The position numbers and the translations under genes are program-made. The notes beneath the pieces were generated by a model that saw nothing but the letters and a program-made list of their open reading frames with translations, was not told where the DNA came from and ran no database searches. Positions 1 to 10,964 of a stretch of DNA of 64,000 nucleotides are shown piece after piece. Position 1 is the stretch's first letter; each line of letters begins with the position of its first letter. Origin of the DNA: Aureobasidium sp. EXF-3400 (Eukaryota > Ascomycota > Dothideomycetes > Dothideales > Saccotheciaceae); assembly GCA_024195585.1 (NCBI GenBank), contig SWBL01000293.1:1-64000 (forward strand), written 5' to 3'.

Positions 1-465
1 CATGGCCACCATGGACATCATCAAGCTCAACGGAGGTCAACCCGCCAACTTCCTCGACGTTGGTGGTGGTGCCACTCCCGCTGCCATCAGAAGTGCCTTT
101 GAGCTCATTACTAGCGACCCCAAGGTTACTGCCATCTTTGTCAACATTTTCGGTGGTATCGTTCGTTGCGACGCCATTGCCACTGGTCTCATCCAGGTTG
201 TGCAATCCATGAACCTCAGAATCCCCATCATTGCCCGTCTCCAGGGTACCAACATGGAAGCCGCTCACAAGCTCATCAACGAGAGCGGCATGAAGATTTT
301 CAGCATCGATGACCTCCAGAACGCTGCCGAGAAGGCCGTCCAGTTCTCAAAGGTCGTCAAGATGGGTAAGTTCTGTCCTTTATACTTGCAGCAATTTAAA
401 ATGCTAACATGGTTTCGACAGCCCGTGACATCGACGTCGGTGTCGAGTTCTCTCTCGGTATCTAA
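1..465 (+). CDS. LSC2: Succinyl-CoA ligase beta subunit, C-terminal part (5' end outside window)
   Basis: This is the 3' end of the TCA-cycle enzyme that interconverts succinyl-CoA and succinate with nucleotide phosphorylation in the mitochondrial matrix. The visible protein carries the C-terminal CoA-ligase fold, with the family blocks NFLDVGGGA, NIFGGIVRCDAIA and LQGTNMEAA. The reading frame is open from the first base, so the gene begins outside the window. A 56-bp intron (366-421, GTAAGT...ACAG) splits the codon after Met-364, and a short last exon encodes ARDIDVGVEFSLGI and stops at 463-465. Without splicing, the frame would run on to 748 as a meaningless tail. Family assignment is very secure. 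Whether the enzyme prefers ATP or GTP cannot be decided from this fragment. Confidence 0.95.
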
Positions 466-1061
466 AAGGCAGAGGGTGTGGCTTTGTAATGGGAGGATTG
501 TTCCCTTTCGGCGTTTAATTTGCAGACAGTCAATCACCGTCGATTGTATATACCTAGCGATTGTGGAATCAAGGGACCGTTTCTTTTTCGTTCTTCACAG
601 ACACAGCTTCGCCCTGTTCCGCGCTGTAGCCAGTATTAAGGATTTAGAGAAGGGTAATAAGACGTGCATGCCAGAACCGTTGACACAACCAGTCATGTTT
701 CGAATGTTGGTAAGATACATGATGTTTAAGGAATGTTCGACTGTCTAGTGCTAGTGCTGTGCTGACCTGTTGCTCAATTCCGACGGTGAGCAAGCAGATG
801 TTTGGTCGGGTGAGTGTTCTGCCGCGATTATTCTACGGAAAGGCGAGGTCGGAAGCTGTCAAGAGGCCGTGTAAGACTGCCGAAACAGCCGATCCAGTGC
901 CGAACAAGACTCCCGTCTTCTCCCCGCGAAGAGTCCCCAGGTTCAAGTAGCTACCTTTGCCTTCCTGGCAAATATGGCTATACCTTTTCCTGGTTCTCTT
1001 TGCTTCACTGCACCCCTGGTCCTCACATCTTACGGTTGACTCGTGCTATACTCCTATCGCC
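466..1061. other. Intergenic, LSC2 3' UTR and thiolase promoter
   Basis: This 596-bp stretch separates two genes on the same strand. I see no coding signal. The open frame that runs upstream of the thiolase to about 957 has no ATG before 1062. Confidence 0.6.
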
Positions 1062-2303
1062 ATGGCTAGCTTCATTCAAAAAGGCGCCAAAAACATTCTG
1101 TCCAAGCAGCCCAACGACGTCGTTATCCTGTCAGCACTACGAACCCCAGTCACTCGTGCAAAGAAGGGAGGTTTCAAGGACGCCTACGACCATGAGTTGC
1201 TCGCACACGTCCTCAAGGCTACTCTGGAAGCCAACCCCAATCTAGACCCCGCAAAGATCCAGGATGTCCAAATAGGCACTGTCCTCTCCGAGCTCGGTGG
1301 CAGCAAAGCCGGCAGGATGGCTTCGTTACACGTCGGCTATCCAGACACATCCTCGTTCCAGACTGTCAACAGAGCATGTTCCAGTGGTCTCGCAGCCATC
1401 ACAGGCATTGCTCATTCGATCGCGGTCGGCAGCATTGACGTAGGCGTTGGCGGCGGCATGGAGAGCATGACTAGAAACTATGGTAGCCGAGCCATCCCTA
1501 CTCAGCTCTGGGACGACCTCAAGAACTCGTCTGTCCAGGACGCCCAGGACTGTATCATGTCTATGGGTATCACAGCCGAGAACGTGGCCGAGCGATACGG
1601 AGTCTCAAGAGCAGACCAGGACGCCTTTGCCGCCAACTCACATCAAAAGGCTGCCAAAGCCCAAAGAGACGGACTGTTTGACAAGGAGATTGTGCCAGTC
1701 AAGACAAGAAACCACCCCAACCCGGAGACTCCAGAGGTTACCGAAGAGATCACCGTGAGCAAGGACGATGGAATTCGTCCCAAGAGTACACCTGAGAGCC
1801 TCCAAGCAATGAAGCCTGCCTTCAAACCTGATGGCAGGTCCACAGCCGGAAACAGCAGTCAAGTCTCTGACGGCGCAGCCGCTACGTTGATGATGAGAAG
1901 AAGCACAGCCACACAACTTGGTCTCGAGAAGAATATCATTGGCAAATGGGTGGCTACCCAGGTAGTTGGCTGCAAGCCTGACGAGATGGGTATCGGTCCT
2001 GCCATCGCCATTCCCAAGCTGCTCGAGTATACGGGCATTTCCACAGCCGAAGTCGGCGTCTGGGAGATCAACGAAGCATTTGCCAGTCAAGCAATTCATT
2101 GTATCCGAACCCTCGGTGTCTCAGAAGATAAGGTGAACCCTAAAGGTGGTGCTATCGCTCTTGGCCACCCCTTGGGTGCTACCGGCGCTAGACAGCTTGC
2201 CACCCTTCTACCCGAGATGGAGAGACAAGGCCAAGAGATTGGTGTGATCAGCATGTGTGTAGGAACAGGAATGGGGATGGCTTCCATGTTCGTCAGAGAG
2301 TAA
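1062..2303 (+). CDS. 3-ketoacyl-CoA thiolase / acetyl-CoA acyltransferase
   Basis: This 413-residue, intronless thiolase cleaves 3-ketoacyl-CoA with CoA in fatty-acid beta-oxidation. The nucleophilic Cys is in NRACSSGL (C106). The NEAFASQ block, the catalytic His in [10 protein letters not shown] (H369) and the second Cys in CVGTGMG (C399) are all present, and the length is typical of the family. The start is the first ATG of the frame; the open frame upstream lacks one. The N terminus ([16 protein letters not shown]) is basic but has no clear PTS2 nonapeptide, and the C terminus (FVRE) is not PTS1. Peroxisomal versus mitochondrial location is therefore undecided. Biosynthetic acetoacetyl-CoA thiolase is less likely, because the blocks look like the degradative 3-ketoacyl type. 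Confidence 0.92.
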   Translation: MASFIQKGAKNILSKQPNDVVILSALRTPVTRAKKGGFKDAYDHELLAHVLKATLEANPNLDPAKIQDVQIGTVLSELGGSKAGRMASLHVGYPDTSSFQTVNRACSSGLAAITGIAHSIAVGSIDVGVGGGMESMTRNYGSRAIPTQLWDDLKNSSVQDAQDCIMSMGITAENVAERYGVSRADQDAFAANSHQKAAKAQRDGLFDKEIVPVKTRNHPNPETPEVTEEITVSKDDGIRPKSTPESLQAMKPAFKPDGRSTAGNSSQVSDGAAATLMMRRSTATQLGLEKNIIGKWVATQVVGCKPDEMGIGPAIAIPKLLEYTGISTAEVGVWEINEAFASQAIHCIRTLGVSEDKVNPKGGAIALGHPLGATGARQLATLLPEMERQGQEIGVISMCVGTGMGMASMFVRE

Positions 2304-2832
2304 AAGAGGGAGAATCTTCTTGATGTAGACGAGTTTGTTTGTAAGAGTAGGTGTATTGATGCAAACTTTGTTTGATACAAAACTTGTTCGAACCCCATTC
2401 TGATCTTTTGCCTACATTCTCAAGTTCAATCGACTCTTCCAAATCCCTGGTCGTCAACTAATCGAAGACCTGGTTGTATGAGGCTGAGGTACACGATGTG
2501 GTGGTGGAAAATCATCATGATCTCAGCCTCGGCAAGAACTTCCCTGAATCCCTGCTAGATGCGGCCAAACCATGTACTCACCTCGTGTCCATCGACTGGG
2601 TATCGAGCATACCTCGGACCTGACCAGAAATAGTGTAGAATTTCTTGAACCATTTTATTGATTGGAATCTGTTTATATCGATCCCAATGCCGTCGCTCAT
2701 TCGCAACGGTCTCTCGCCTTCAGGCGGTTTCTCCTTCGTCCTTTCGTTCTCAACGAACTGATATTATACAGCTTTCTCCCTTCTTTCTTGACAAACTACC
2801 TCACTTTCCCTTCTGACAAGTCTGCAGATTGT
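2304..2832. other. Convergent intergenic region
   Basis: This is 529 bp between the 3' ends of the thiolase and the next minus-strand gene. It is presumably made of two 3' UTRs. I see no further gene. Confidence 0.6.
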
Positions 2833-3414
2833 TCAAGCTTCAACTTCGGGTCCCGATTCCTCAACTTCGCGCGTAGTCTTCTCCTTCTTCTTTCCGAGGT
2901 TGGCAATCTTGATCCAAGCAGCCATGAGATCAGACTCGTCCAAGTTGTCTGCGCTGCGCAGGGAGAGTACGGTTTGGTCAGGATCGGCAGCGCGGAGCTC
3001 TTCGAGGATGGGTTCGCCGGCTGCGATGACTTCTGCAATGGTGGACTCCTCGTGTTCCTTCAGTTCTCTGATCTGGTCCACTGCGTCGAGGAAGGCCTTG
3101 ATCGGACCCCAAGTGGGTTCAGAAGCGTGTCCAATCAATGCCTGGCATCGTAAGTAGATGCAGCTCGATGGGGATGGTCTTGAACTCACGACGACTTTCG
3201 CCAGCTTGTCTTGATCGGTGCTGGTAATGGTATCCCATTCGGCCAGAGTATGTCTGCGCTTCTTGTGGCGAGCGTGCAACTCGCGGAGACGCTGGATCTT
3301 CTCTTCGTTGGTCTTGTTTAGCTCCAGGATGGCTGACTTCGACTGGATGATTGCTTTGCGAGCGTCCTCCTCGGTCATGTCTGGGGTTGCTTTGGGTAGG
3401 GTTGGTGATTTCAT
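2833..3414 (-). CDS. Unidentified 177-aa helical protein
   Basis: The model is complement(join(2833..3141,3190..3414)), 177 residues. A 48-bp intron (3142-3189, GTGAGT...CCAG with a CTTAC branch-like site) contains no stop in frame, so a naive ORF would read through it. The ATG at 3414 is the first in the frame and has an AAG context. The protein opens with MKSPTLPKATPDMTEED. It then has a long charged helix of coiled-coil character (about residues 15-60), a second helical segment, and a basic/acidic tail rich in K and E. No catalytic motif, signal peptide or membrane segment is visible. I do not recognise the family. Protein-like composition and a well-formed intron argue that it is a real gene. 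Confidence 0.7.
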   Translation of the reverse strand: MKSPTLPKATPDMTEEDARKAIIQSKSAILELNKTNEEKIQRLRELHARHKKRRHTLAEWDTITSTDQDKLAKVVVSSRPSPSSCIYLRCQALIGHASEPTWGPIKAFLDAVDQIRELKEHEESTIAEVIAAGEPILEELRAADPDQTVLSLRSADNLDESDLMAAWIKIANLGKKKEKTTREVEESGPEVEA

Positions 3415-4245
3415 CTTGTTCGTTCTTTCGTGAGCGAGTTGGATGGAAGATGGTAAGAGTAGCGTAAAAGATTGGAGCACTTATAGGCGCAGGGAGAGGC
3501 CGAGTTTCTTCACTCAGAGCGACTGCAGCAGTGAAGCAATATTTCTTTATCTGTTTACCAAATCCTCAAGTGAAAGTGTTATCATTCTCAGTCCTCGTGC
3601 TGCCAAGATGTAAGTTCTCTCATTCACTTCTACTCTTGGCCTTTTATTTCAATTCTGGGATCCTTGGAAAACCCTTCATTGACTGCAGGCTGAGACCTCA
3701 GTCGCAAAATTTCTCATGGATACCAGAGATCTATCTCATCATCACCTCAGGTTCGCTGATCTGAACAGCAAGTCGTAAAGGAAGAACCAGACCAAAGACC
3801 TAGTACCAAGCATAGCCTCCAATACGGACCATGTAACGAGCGAACAATACATTGCAACGACTCTACCAGCCTCCACCAAGCCCTGACCTAGCCCGTCATG
3901 TTCAACCAATACACTCTCGCAGACATGTCTCCAAGACACGATCTGACCGCATGTAAGCCCTGCATAAGGCCGAACAGGACTCTGAGCTTAAATAAACCCC
4001 TCGATCGGTCCAAACCAGTTCGGAAGTCGCCCACAGACGAAGCGAGACCCAAACGCGTCTATCGGGCATGGGAGGGAGAAACATGGTCAAAGGAAAAAGC
4101 CTGTATATGTGCTATTTTAGGGAAGAGAAGTTGTGATATCTGCTTCGATCGAGTCATAGTCTCCCAGCTAATATCCTTCTCTGATGTCGCCTACTGCGAT
4201 CGGTAGCTTACAAACATGATGGTCAAGACTTGCCCAGGGCCATCT
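3415..4245. other. Intergenic, no gene seen
   Basis: This is 831 bp between two tandem minus-strand genes. Only short unconvincing ORFs are present, and nothing is recognisable on either strand. Confidence 0.5.
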
Positions 4246-5075
4246 TCATTCGTCCATGTCGATACTAATCTCCGAAAGAGAGTCCTCGTCTGCGATCGTC
4301 ATCTCTGCATCCTCCATTTCTGCATCCTGAACCTGATCAGAGATCTTTCCTCCCCACTTGATGTTGACCATGAAGAAAGCGAAGATAGACTGAGACAGCA
4401 GCTTCATCAACCCTCCGTCAATGTTCTCCTGTGTCATACCAGTCGTACCAATCGTGTTCCAAATCTTTCCGGCCGTGCCGTTGTGAAGGGACTTGATGGA
4501 AGGTTTGCTGATGAGAAGAGGTCCCACGTTGTCGATCATGCCCTGCATGACAAGTCAGTATTTGCTGGTGTCAGGCAATCATAGTCAAGATTCACCTGAA
4601 CATCCTTCCATTTCTGCCTGCCCCAAGCCTCATCGTTCTTGATAATTTCCAGCAAATCCTTGCAAAGGGTCTCTCTGAAATCGTGGAGCTTTCGTTTAGC
4701 TATTGTCACACCCATCTTTTTCGCAGTTGGGACTTGCTTCACAGCAAGTCCGGAACACCAATGGGTATTGCAGATCCCACCATCAGTTTTCAGCTCAAGT
4801 CCATGAGTCGTTGTCGCTTTGGCCTTGTTGTCGCTCAGTCTCATCAGAACGACTTGACCATGCTGGGTCAAGCTCTCTCCCAGAACCAGAACTCGATATC
4901 TCACAGTGGGCTCGACGTGTCTCTTTTCGATCTCGAGAAATAGCACTCCCTGATGTTCAAACTTGCTGACAAGTCTGATGTGCTCAGCCTGGTCTTTGAG
5001 TAGTATCTTGACCTCCGAGATGTGGTTGACATCCAATGTCACCTGTTCGAGGAGGTTCGGGATTCCGATAGTCAT
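4246..5075 (-). CDS. Unidentified 258-aa protein
   Basis: The model is complement(join(4246..4542,4596..5075)), with a 53-bp intron (4543-4595, GTGAAT...TGCAG) joining KDVQ to GMIDNVG. The N-terminal half (residues 1-90) looks like alternating beta-strands (for example VRYRVLVLGESL). The middle (about 120-190) is helical and Lys-rich. The C-terminal tail is strongly acidic (DAEMEDAEMTIADEDSLSE). No signal peptide or membrane span is seen. I do not recognise a family. The ATG at 5075 is the first in the frame. An upstream exon cannot be excluded, but 5076-5500 is low-complexity and shows no candidate. Confidence 0.65.
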
Positions 5076-5342
5076 CCTGATTGGAGTCTTGCGTGACTGG
5101 ATGGTGGTATGGTGAGAGTGTAGTTGGACCTGATCGAAGACTGATATGATGGGTTCGAGAGGGACTTGATCGAAGATTGGAGTGATGAGATGATCGAGAC
5201 CCTAAGCGTCAATCAGCACAAGGTGCAAACCGGCAAGACGGTTCGGTCTGGGCTTTTGGTGAGGTGAGGTAAGCAAGGGGAAGAGGAAGAGGAAGAGGCA
5301 GAAAGGAAAGGAAAGCAATTGTGGCACATAAAGCAGCGGAGC

Positions 5343-5447
5343 GAGATCGCAGTGAGCGGAGAGCAGTGAGATGAGCGCAGAGTAGTGAGCGAAGAACAGT
5401 GAGCGCAGAGCAGTGAGCGGAGAGCAGTGAACGTAGAGCGGAGTGAC
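5343..5447. repeat. Degenerate tandem repeat, unit near 14 bp (AGAGCAGTGAGCG-like)
   Basis: About seven imperfect copies of a GAGCAGTGAGCG-like unit follow one another. They differ by point changes and one or two base indels. The array is noncoding and lies in the divergent promoter region. Confidence 0.75.
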
Positions 5448-5618
5448 GTGGCCAGTGAGAACGATGATGAGGTAGACTATGTGTAGGGCGAGACTCCTCA
5501 AATGGCTGATGAGCAGTTACCGCGCCCTCACTAACCAGCGCGCAAACAGAAAAATCTTTCACTTCTGCAGCCACTTTCAGCAGCAATCACCTTCTGTCGT
5601 CGTATTTAACTTGCTATT

Positions 5619-5649
5619 CTCTTCTTCTTCTTCTTCTTCATCATCATCC
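5619..5649 (+). repeat. CTT/CAT microsatellite in the 5' leader
   Basis: A run of CTT triplets passes into CAT/TCA triplets about 55 bp before the ATG at 5704. Polypyrimidine tracts of this kind are common in fungal promoters and leaders. Confidence 0.7.
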
Positions 5650-5703
5650 AACCTCCGAATCTGGATTGACACGACAAGTCTGATTACCACCTACTCACTC
5701 AAG

Positions 5704-6212
5704 ATGTCCAACAGAAGCAAACGTGTATGTATCTGTCTAGACATGTCCGATCATAGCTGACTAGTCGATGTAGGAGCTGGAAGAGGAAGTCGCTGCTCTC
5801 CAGAAGCGACTGAAGACCTTTGAAGAGAAAGAGAAGATCGCCGCCAAGTCGAAGTCCAACCTCAACCCCAAACCCATACCCACTTCCACTTCCAAGAAGG
5901 GTCTGGTTGAACCGAAGACCCTCGAGGTAAGAATCCGCTCGAACGTGACGTCGGAATATAGTGTCTGACAAAGCACAGAACTACAAGAGACATCTCTTGG
6001 TCTACGAGAAGAAGATGCAGCACAGTCAAGACCTCGATGCCAAGCTGGAGATTATGGAGAAGATGGACAAGCTCGAGGAAGAGCTCATCTCGAAGCGTAA
6101 CGATCCCGCCTTTCTTCAAGCAGTCAATGCCGCCACTGCCTTGAACATGATCTCTAAGTTCGAAGGAATGGTCGCCGCAAGCACCGGTCACGCTGCCGAC
6201 AAGGACGAGTAA
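5704..6212 (+). CDS. Unidentified 135-aa coiled-coil protein
   Basis: The model is join(5704..5724,5774..5926,5979..6212), three exons with introns of 49 and 52 bp and clean GTATGT/GTAAGA donors. The first exon is only 21 nt (MSNRSKR). The protein has a Glu/Lys-rich heptad-like helix (ELEEEVAALQKRLKTFEEK), a Pro/Ser/Thr/Lys linker, and a second long helix (about residues 60-110) ending in ALNMISKFEGMVAAS. It looks like a small soluble coiled-coil adaptor. I do not recognise a named family. Phase agreement across three exons supports the model. Confidence 0.75.
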
Positions 6213-6968
6213 ATGCAGAGAGCCAGCGACGATGACAGCGTTGACAAGGAAGACGCGACCTGAACCTGATTCTCAAGACGTATGCAGAGCAACCAGACTG
6301 ATTGATAACACGGGTAACAATCAGTCGGCAATGGTACATGCATCGAAGGAACGAGATTGAAAGTGGGCGGCTTGATAGCATTAGCAAACAATCAAGTCAG
6401 AAGAAGAGCAAGCAAACATGCTCTACAACTCACACAAACGACCCTAAATGATTGACGTGATCGAAATACTTTTCGAACCCCATAGACAGCAAGGGAACTT
6501 GTTAAAATTCTTGATACTCAATCCTCACCTTCGTCTCACCTCCAAATCCAATTCCAGATCGACCCAAGTGACGTCTCAAGACGCCCATACTTGCTGATAC
6601 TCGGGTTCGTCTCTCTGTAGATATGTCAGGTTATCGTAAGAGAGTCAAACTTCCAAATTCCAGCATGTAGAGATACCCGAAATCTTATTATCAAAATCCC
6701 AAATTTTGTCTTTCCAACTTTCCCCCTACAGCTATACCGGCGACATGTGGACTTTAGAGTTGCACAATTTACTCCGGAATCAGAGAAACGTCCAATAAGA
6801 GCCACAAAAAGTTCTGCTCTCATTGGGATCATCTTTACTCCAAAGAAAACTCTGAATTGTGACGGCCATGTATGCGCAGCCTTCAATTGGAGAAGGTCGA
6901 GTTCCGCAGATGTAACGGCTTCTTCGTCCGGTTCCGGACACCTCGTGATTTTATAGCATGCAAGCTGG
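6213..6968. other. Convergent intergenic region
   Basis: This is 756 bp between the 3' ends of the coiled-coil gene and the ATG22-family gene. I see no gene or repeat of note. Confidence 0.5.
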
Positions 6969-9119
6969 CTAGATAGCCTTGCCGCGAGCCTCTTTTCGCT
7001 TACGCAGAAACTCAGCCTGTTCAGCTTGACTCTTGCTCAGATCGACAAAGAAGAAGATGAACAAGAAGCTGATCAGACTGAGAGCAAGCAGGAAGTAGAA
7101 GGGCGTGCTGTTGTTGTGCGAAGGGCTTGCATCGATGATTGCGGATGAAACCAGAGGACTGAAGCGGTACAATTTAGCATCTTTTCGAGCGACACATAAA
7201 TGAATACACCAAGAGCTGCTGCCCACGGGGTGTACTTCTATAACACTTACCCAATAAAGGCTGATGTCTTTCCAACCATTGAGAAGAGACTGAAGAAGAG
7301 ATATTCGTGGCCTCTGGGCGTGACTTCGCTGATCATAACTGTTCGCTCGTTAGCGAATGTCAACAGGATCTGCATCAGGGAAGGAGAACCGAGCGAGTAA
7401 CTATACCAAGGACAAACAAAGAGGCCATAGAAGACTTGCTGTAGAGGTGTTAGTCGCGATTATCACCAAGCTCAAGTAGGTTTACCCACGTAGAACCAAA
7501 ACTCAATTTTGACCTTGTATCCGACTTTCTGTCACAAGGTTAGTTGATAGAAGAGAAGAAGGATCATCGTGACTCGAACCTGTGAGAAAATGCCTATGAT
7601 ACCCCAGGCCGCCAGGAGAATTATGCCAATGGCAACAGCATTGAACATCGTCTTTGTAGATAGTCGATAACGCTTTTGTACGTACCCTAACACGGTCAGC
7701 ATAATTTCACTTGGAGACAGGTTTAGTTCAGCCTACAGAAAGCTCCGATTCCCACCGCCTGAGCGGCAATGCCAACCAGAAGAAGATATGTTAGTTCGAG
7801 GGTGTTGTATGTGACCACGGCATTTTGCAAAGTGCCAATCACCGTCACGATTGTGTTGAGAGAGTCTCCTAGCAAGAAGTATCCGATGAGGTAACAGAAA
7901 GATTGTCGGAGTTGCCAGATCTGCGTGACAGCATACCAGAGTTGTGAAATACCAGCAACCAAGATTGACGAATCCATTTGCATGCCAGGGCGTTTCTTCT
8001 CTATAAAGAACCAGGGAATCGAGAGGAGCAGCCAGACACCACTACTGAAAGCAATCAGAACAGACAAACCATAGTTGTTGTTTGCAGTGCTTTCGTCTAC
8101 ACGCATTGCAAACATAATTCCAACGATTATGGCCTATATCTTCGTCAGCTATGAGCGTGACCACAGCTTTTCCAGGGATTTACCAGAATGATCATCTCAC
8201 CACAGGACTGAACGTAGAAAGCGACCTGGACTAGTCAGCACACCGAGCTATAGATACCACAAGGCTTCTGAAAACGCTGTGGTAGGTGCAGCTTCGGCTT
8301 ACATTGCTCAACTCGTTCCTCTTCATGCTGTCAAAATGATCGTACTGCTCACGCGTGATGGTACCATCTGCACACTCTCGTGCCTTCTCTCGAATATCCT
8401 TGGTATTCCTTGCTAAGGAGGGGAAGGCACTAGCCCAAAAACTAAGGGTTAGTTGATAGCTTTGAGAGGAGAAGAGTCAGCTATGGTTCAAACAGGTTTA
8501 ACCACATATTGATACCCTATGAGTCCGACGATGTAGAGGCCTGTCCCAATCTGCCACTGGTTCGGATTGTGAACTCCTAACCATCCGAAGCCAATGGCAT
8601 ATGCGATGATTGAGAGTCCGATTAGAATCTTTGATCGAAAAGTGCCAAAGTCCGCGTAGGATCCCAAGATCAAGAACAAAACGACCTGGATGGCGAAGGA
8701 TATGCCATTGCTCAGAAGGACGATAGAGTTGATTGATCGATCGGACCCTAGGAAGTGCAAGATCTCACTATCTCCAGCTTGCTGGTATAGCAGATTTTGA
8801 AATTGTGTCGGCCCAAAATTAAAAAGACTTAAACCGTTTCCTGTTGGTCTGTTAATTCATGGATCTGATGTATGTCGAACACACTTACCTCCAACGTAGT
8901 ATAAGTACCAAGACCTGAGTTGTTAGCCTTGTATTTCTACTTTGATGATCACGAGAATCACCAGATTTCCCAGCGCGAAGTCTCAAATCGTTCGTCTAGT
9001 TGGTCAGGCGCCACTGGACGTTCAGCTTCCTCGAGGTCGATCGATCCGAGGATTGCTCCTTTGATGGGTTCATTCGCCTCTGCGCCCATTTGTGCGAGGC
9101 CAGGGTCATTGGAGGCCAT
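6969..9119 (-). CDS. ATG22: Atg22-family vacuolar/MFS transporter (11 exons)
   Basis: This is a 519-residue multi-span membrane protein of the Atg22/MFS family, whose yeast member exports amino acids from the vacuole after autophagy. The model is complement(join(6969..7158,7251..7338,7390..7438,7490..7528,7580..7686,7737..8133,8184..8225,8303..8441,8516..8840,8889..8914,8962..9119)), and all phases agree. Family blocks include SWYLYYVGGNGLSLFNFGP, the YGLSVLIAFSSGVWLL helix, STKTMFNAVAIG, CPWYSYS and MISEVTPRG followed by LFFSLFSMVGKTSAFIG. The acidic soluble N terminus and the Lys/Arg-rich C tail are typical. The junction of the exons ending at 8516 and starting at 8441 is the least certain. 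Fungi often carry several Atg22-like paralogues, so strict orthology to yeast ATG22 is not proven. Confidence 0.85.
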
Positions 9120-10052
9120 GGCTACGGACGTGATCGAGATCTTCGAACGGTTGTGATTGAAAATGATGGAGTATTGTTTGTAGTACAAGATAATGAATTT
9201 GAGAGCGAAGGCAAAAATCAGATTATGGTACTTATCAAATTGCTACTGACCGCGGGAGACAACCAGCCAATCTACTCAGTGAAAAACACATCCCGCACTG
9301 AACTAGTAAGGTTCAGGGCCCCAGTGGGCTAGACGGCAATTCAGAGCCCGGACAGAGAAAGGCAAAGATATTTTGTGGTCAACGGGTCTCAGGCATCACA
9401 CTCTTGCGCATTGAATTCATCCATACAGCAGAGAACGACGGCAGAGGCATTGTATGGACATCGAGAGCTCATGTTGAACTGGTTACCTGCAAGAGAAGCT
9501 TCGACAAAGCATGTTTGGTGCGTTGACTCTTGGGCGGACTCTTGGTGCTTGGACAAGCGATACCTGAACAGGGGGCGTAACTACTGTTATCGCCGGACGG
9601 GTTCGGAGACACCCGCTGAGCTATCTCCATGCACGTCACCTACCTAACTACTCACCTCCATCCAAGAACTGTTACTCCGTATATCCCTCTCACTGTCGTC
9701 GAGAGTGTATGCCGAACGTTACAACGTTGGAGGGAGTATTGAAAGTTGGATGCCAAGCCAGTTGGAATGTTGCTCGGTTTCCCTGGCATTTGTTTCTAAC
9801 GGTCACCCAACCTCCCTCCCAGCCACCGATATACCAGCCATCTTTGTGCCAACCAACATATTAAAAGCAGGCTTCAGCAGGCTAGCATGTAGACCCACTT
9901 GCTCATACACCGCATCCAAGCTAAGTTTTCACTCTCGAGTCTCTTACCTGCCTCCTCCTTCTCCATCGTCTCTACACGATCAACCTACACTCAAGACCAC
10001 CCCTCTTCACACTCCCATCACACCCTCTACCACAATCTTCCAAAGAGCAACA
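9120..10052. other. Divergent intergenic region
   Basis: This is 933 bp between the ATG22-family start (minus) and a secreted-protein start (plus). It is open in one frame from 9705, with an in-frame ATG before the chosen start, but that translation has no protein character. I see no gene. Confidence 0.5.
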
Positions 10053-10964
10053 ATGCGTTCGGTTGCACTTGCTCTTGCGTGCCTTGCCACTGGCATTCAC
10101 GCTCTCCCAAGACCCGCCGTGAGCTACGCAGTAGTCAACGTGGATGGTGGTTCAGCACCAACGAGCACTGCGGAAGCACAAACGACAGTGGTTTCTACTG
10201 TCGTCGAGTCAGAAACGCCTACGACCGTCTCACAGATCGTGTACAAGACTGTGACCGATTCGTCGGCTACAGCGACTACTGTGTCTGTCAAGACGGTGAC
10301 AGAAACACCGAGCGAGACTCCTACACCATCAAGCCTCCACTCTGCTGCTTCCTCGACCTCAGCACAGGCTTCAGAGACTTCTTCAGCACCATCATCATCA
10401 TCATTATCATCATCCGCATCGACATCGACATCGGCATCGTCGTTGCCATCCTCATCACCAAAAAGCGGCACCTCGCTCACGTCGACATCGTCGTTGCCTA
10501 CATCATCTGCCGCATCGATCTCGACAAACACACCACTGCCGTCTTCGGCCTCCCAGATCGTCAAGAGCAGTAAAACCATAAGCACCGCGTCCTCAACGCA
10601 CAGCAGCAGCACTACCAGCAGCACTACCAGCAGCAGCAGCAGCACAACATCAGCATCCGTGTCAATCAACTCGATTGTATACGAAGTGACTGGTGGAGCA
10701 CTCACAACGGACTACGTAACAGTCACACTCTCTGGCAGTGCCCAAGCCACAAGCTCGGTGACCAGCTCAGCATCATCTTCATCATCTGATACACCAGCGT
10801 CGACGGTGATCGTGGTGCAGACACAGACAGTTGTTCCAGCCGCAGCAACCAACTCGGCATCATACTATGACAATGGAATGTGGCACACATCCTATGTGAT
10901 CAAGAACTACCCCACGCTTGCACCAAGTGCTGCAGGCCACCACTGGAACAGCACGTCGCACTGA
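10053..10964 (+). CDS. Secreted Ser/Thr-rich protein
   Basis: This is a 303-residue intronless protein. The start at 10053 is chosen because it gives a good signal peptide (MRSVALALACLATGIHA, with cleavage expected near ALP); an upstream in-frame ATG would bury it. Almost all of residues 35-230 are Ser/Thr/Ala with short Val-rich patches (TTVVSTVVES, STVIVVQTQTVV), which suits heavy O-mannosylation and a wall or matrix location. The C terminus (YYDNGMWHTSYVIKNYPTL and then a polar tail) has no hydrophobic GPI signal. Codon repeats (TCA/ATC at 10391-10420, AGC at 10601-10645) make the length likely to vary between strains. No enzyme domain is seen. Confidence 0.85.
   Translation: MRSVALALACLATGIHALPRPAVSYAVVNVDGGSAPTSTAEAQTTVVSTVVESETPTTVSQIVYKTVTDSSATATTVSVKTVTETPSETPTPSSLHSAASSTSAQASETSSAPSSSSLSSSASTSTSASSLPSSSPKSGTSLTSTSSLPTSSAASISTNTPLPSSASQIVKSSKTISTASSTHSSSTTSSTTSSSSSTTSASVSINSIVYEVTGGALTTDYVTVTLSGSAQATSSVTSSASSSSSDTPASTVIVVQTQTVVPAAATNSASYYDNGMWHTSYVIKNYPTLAPSAAGHHWNSTSH
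10391..10445 (+). repeat. Coding ATC/TCA microsatellite
   Basis: ATC/TCA/TCG triplets encode poly-Ser inside the secreted protein at 10053. Confidence 0.7.
10601..10645 (+). repeat. Coding AGC microsatellite
   Basis: AGC runs with repeated CACTACCAGCAG units encode Ser/Thr inside the secreted protein at 10053. Confidence 0.7.

Larger units (their letters stand above)
5076..5703. other. Divergent intergenic region with low-complexity blocks
   Basis: This is 628 bp between divergent genes at 5075 (minus) and 5704 (plus). It holds a purine-rich stretch (about 5263-5315), a degenerate tandem repeat (5343-5447) and a CTT microsatellite (5619-5649) just upstream of the plus-strand start. Confidence 0.6.

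Noticed and set aside
365..748. Extension of the LSC2 frame to 748
   Set aside because: It results from reading through the 366-421 intron. The spliced frame ends at 465 with a family-like C terminus.
957..1061. N-terminal extension of the thiolase (hydrophobic leader)
   Set aside because: It has no ATG, only a TTG at its head, so the leader is not translated.
10124..10705. Asp/Val-rich minus-strand frame
   Set aside because: It is antisense to the Ser/Thr-rich secreted protein.
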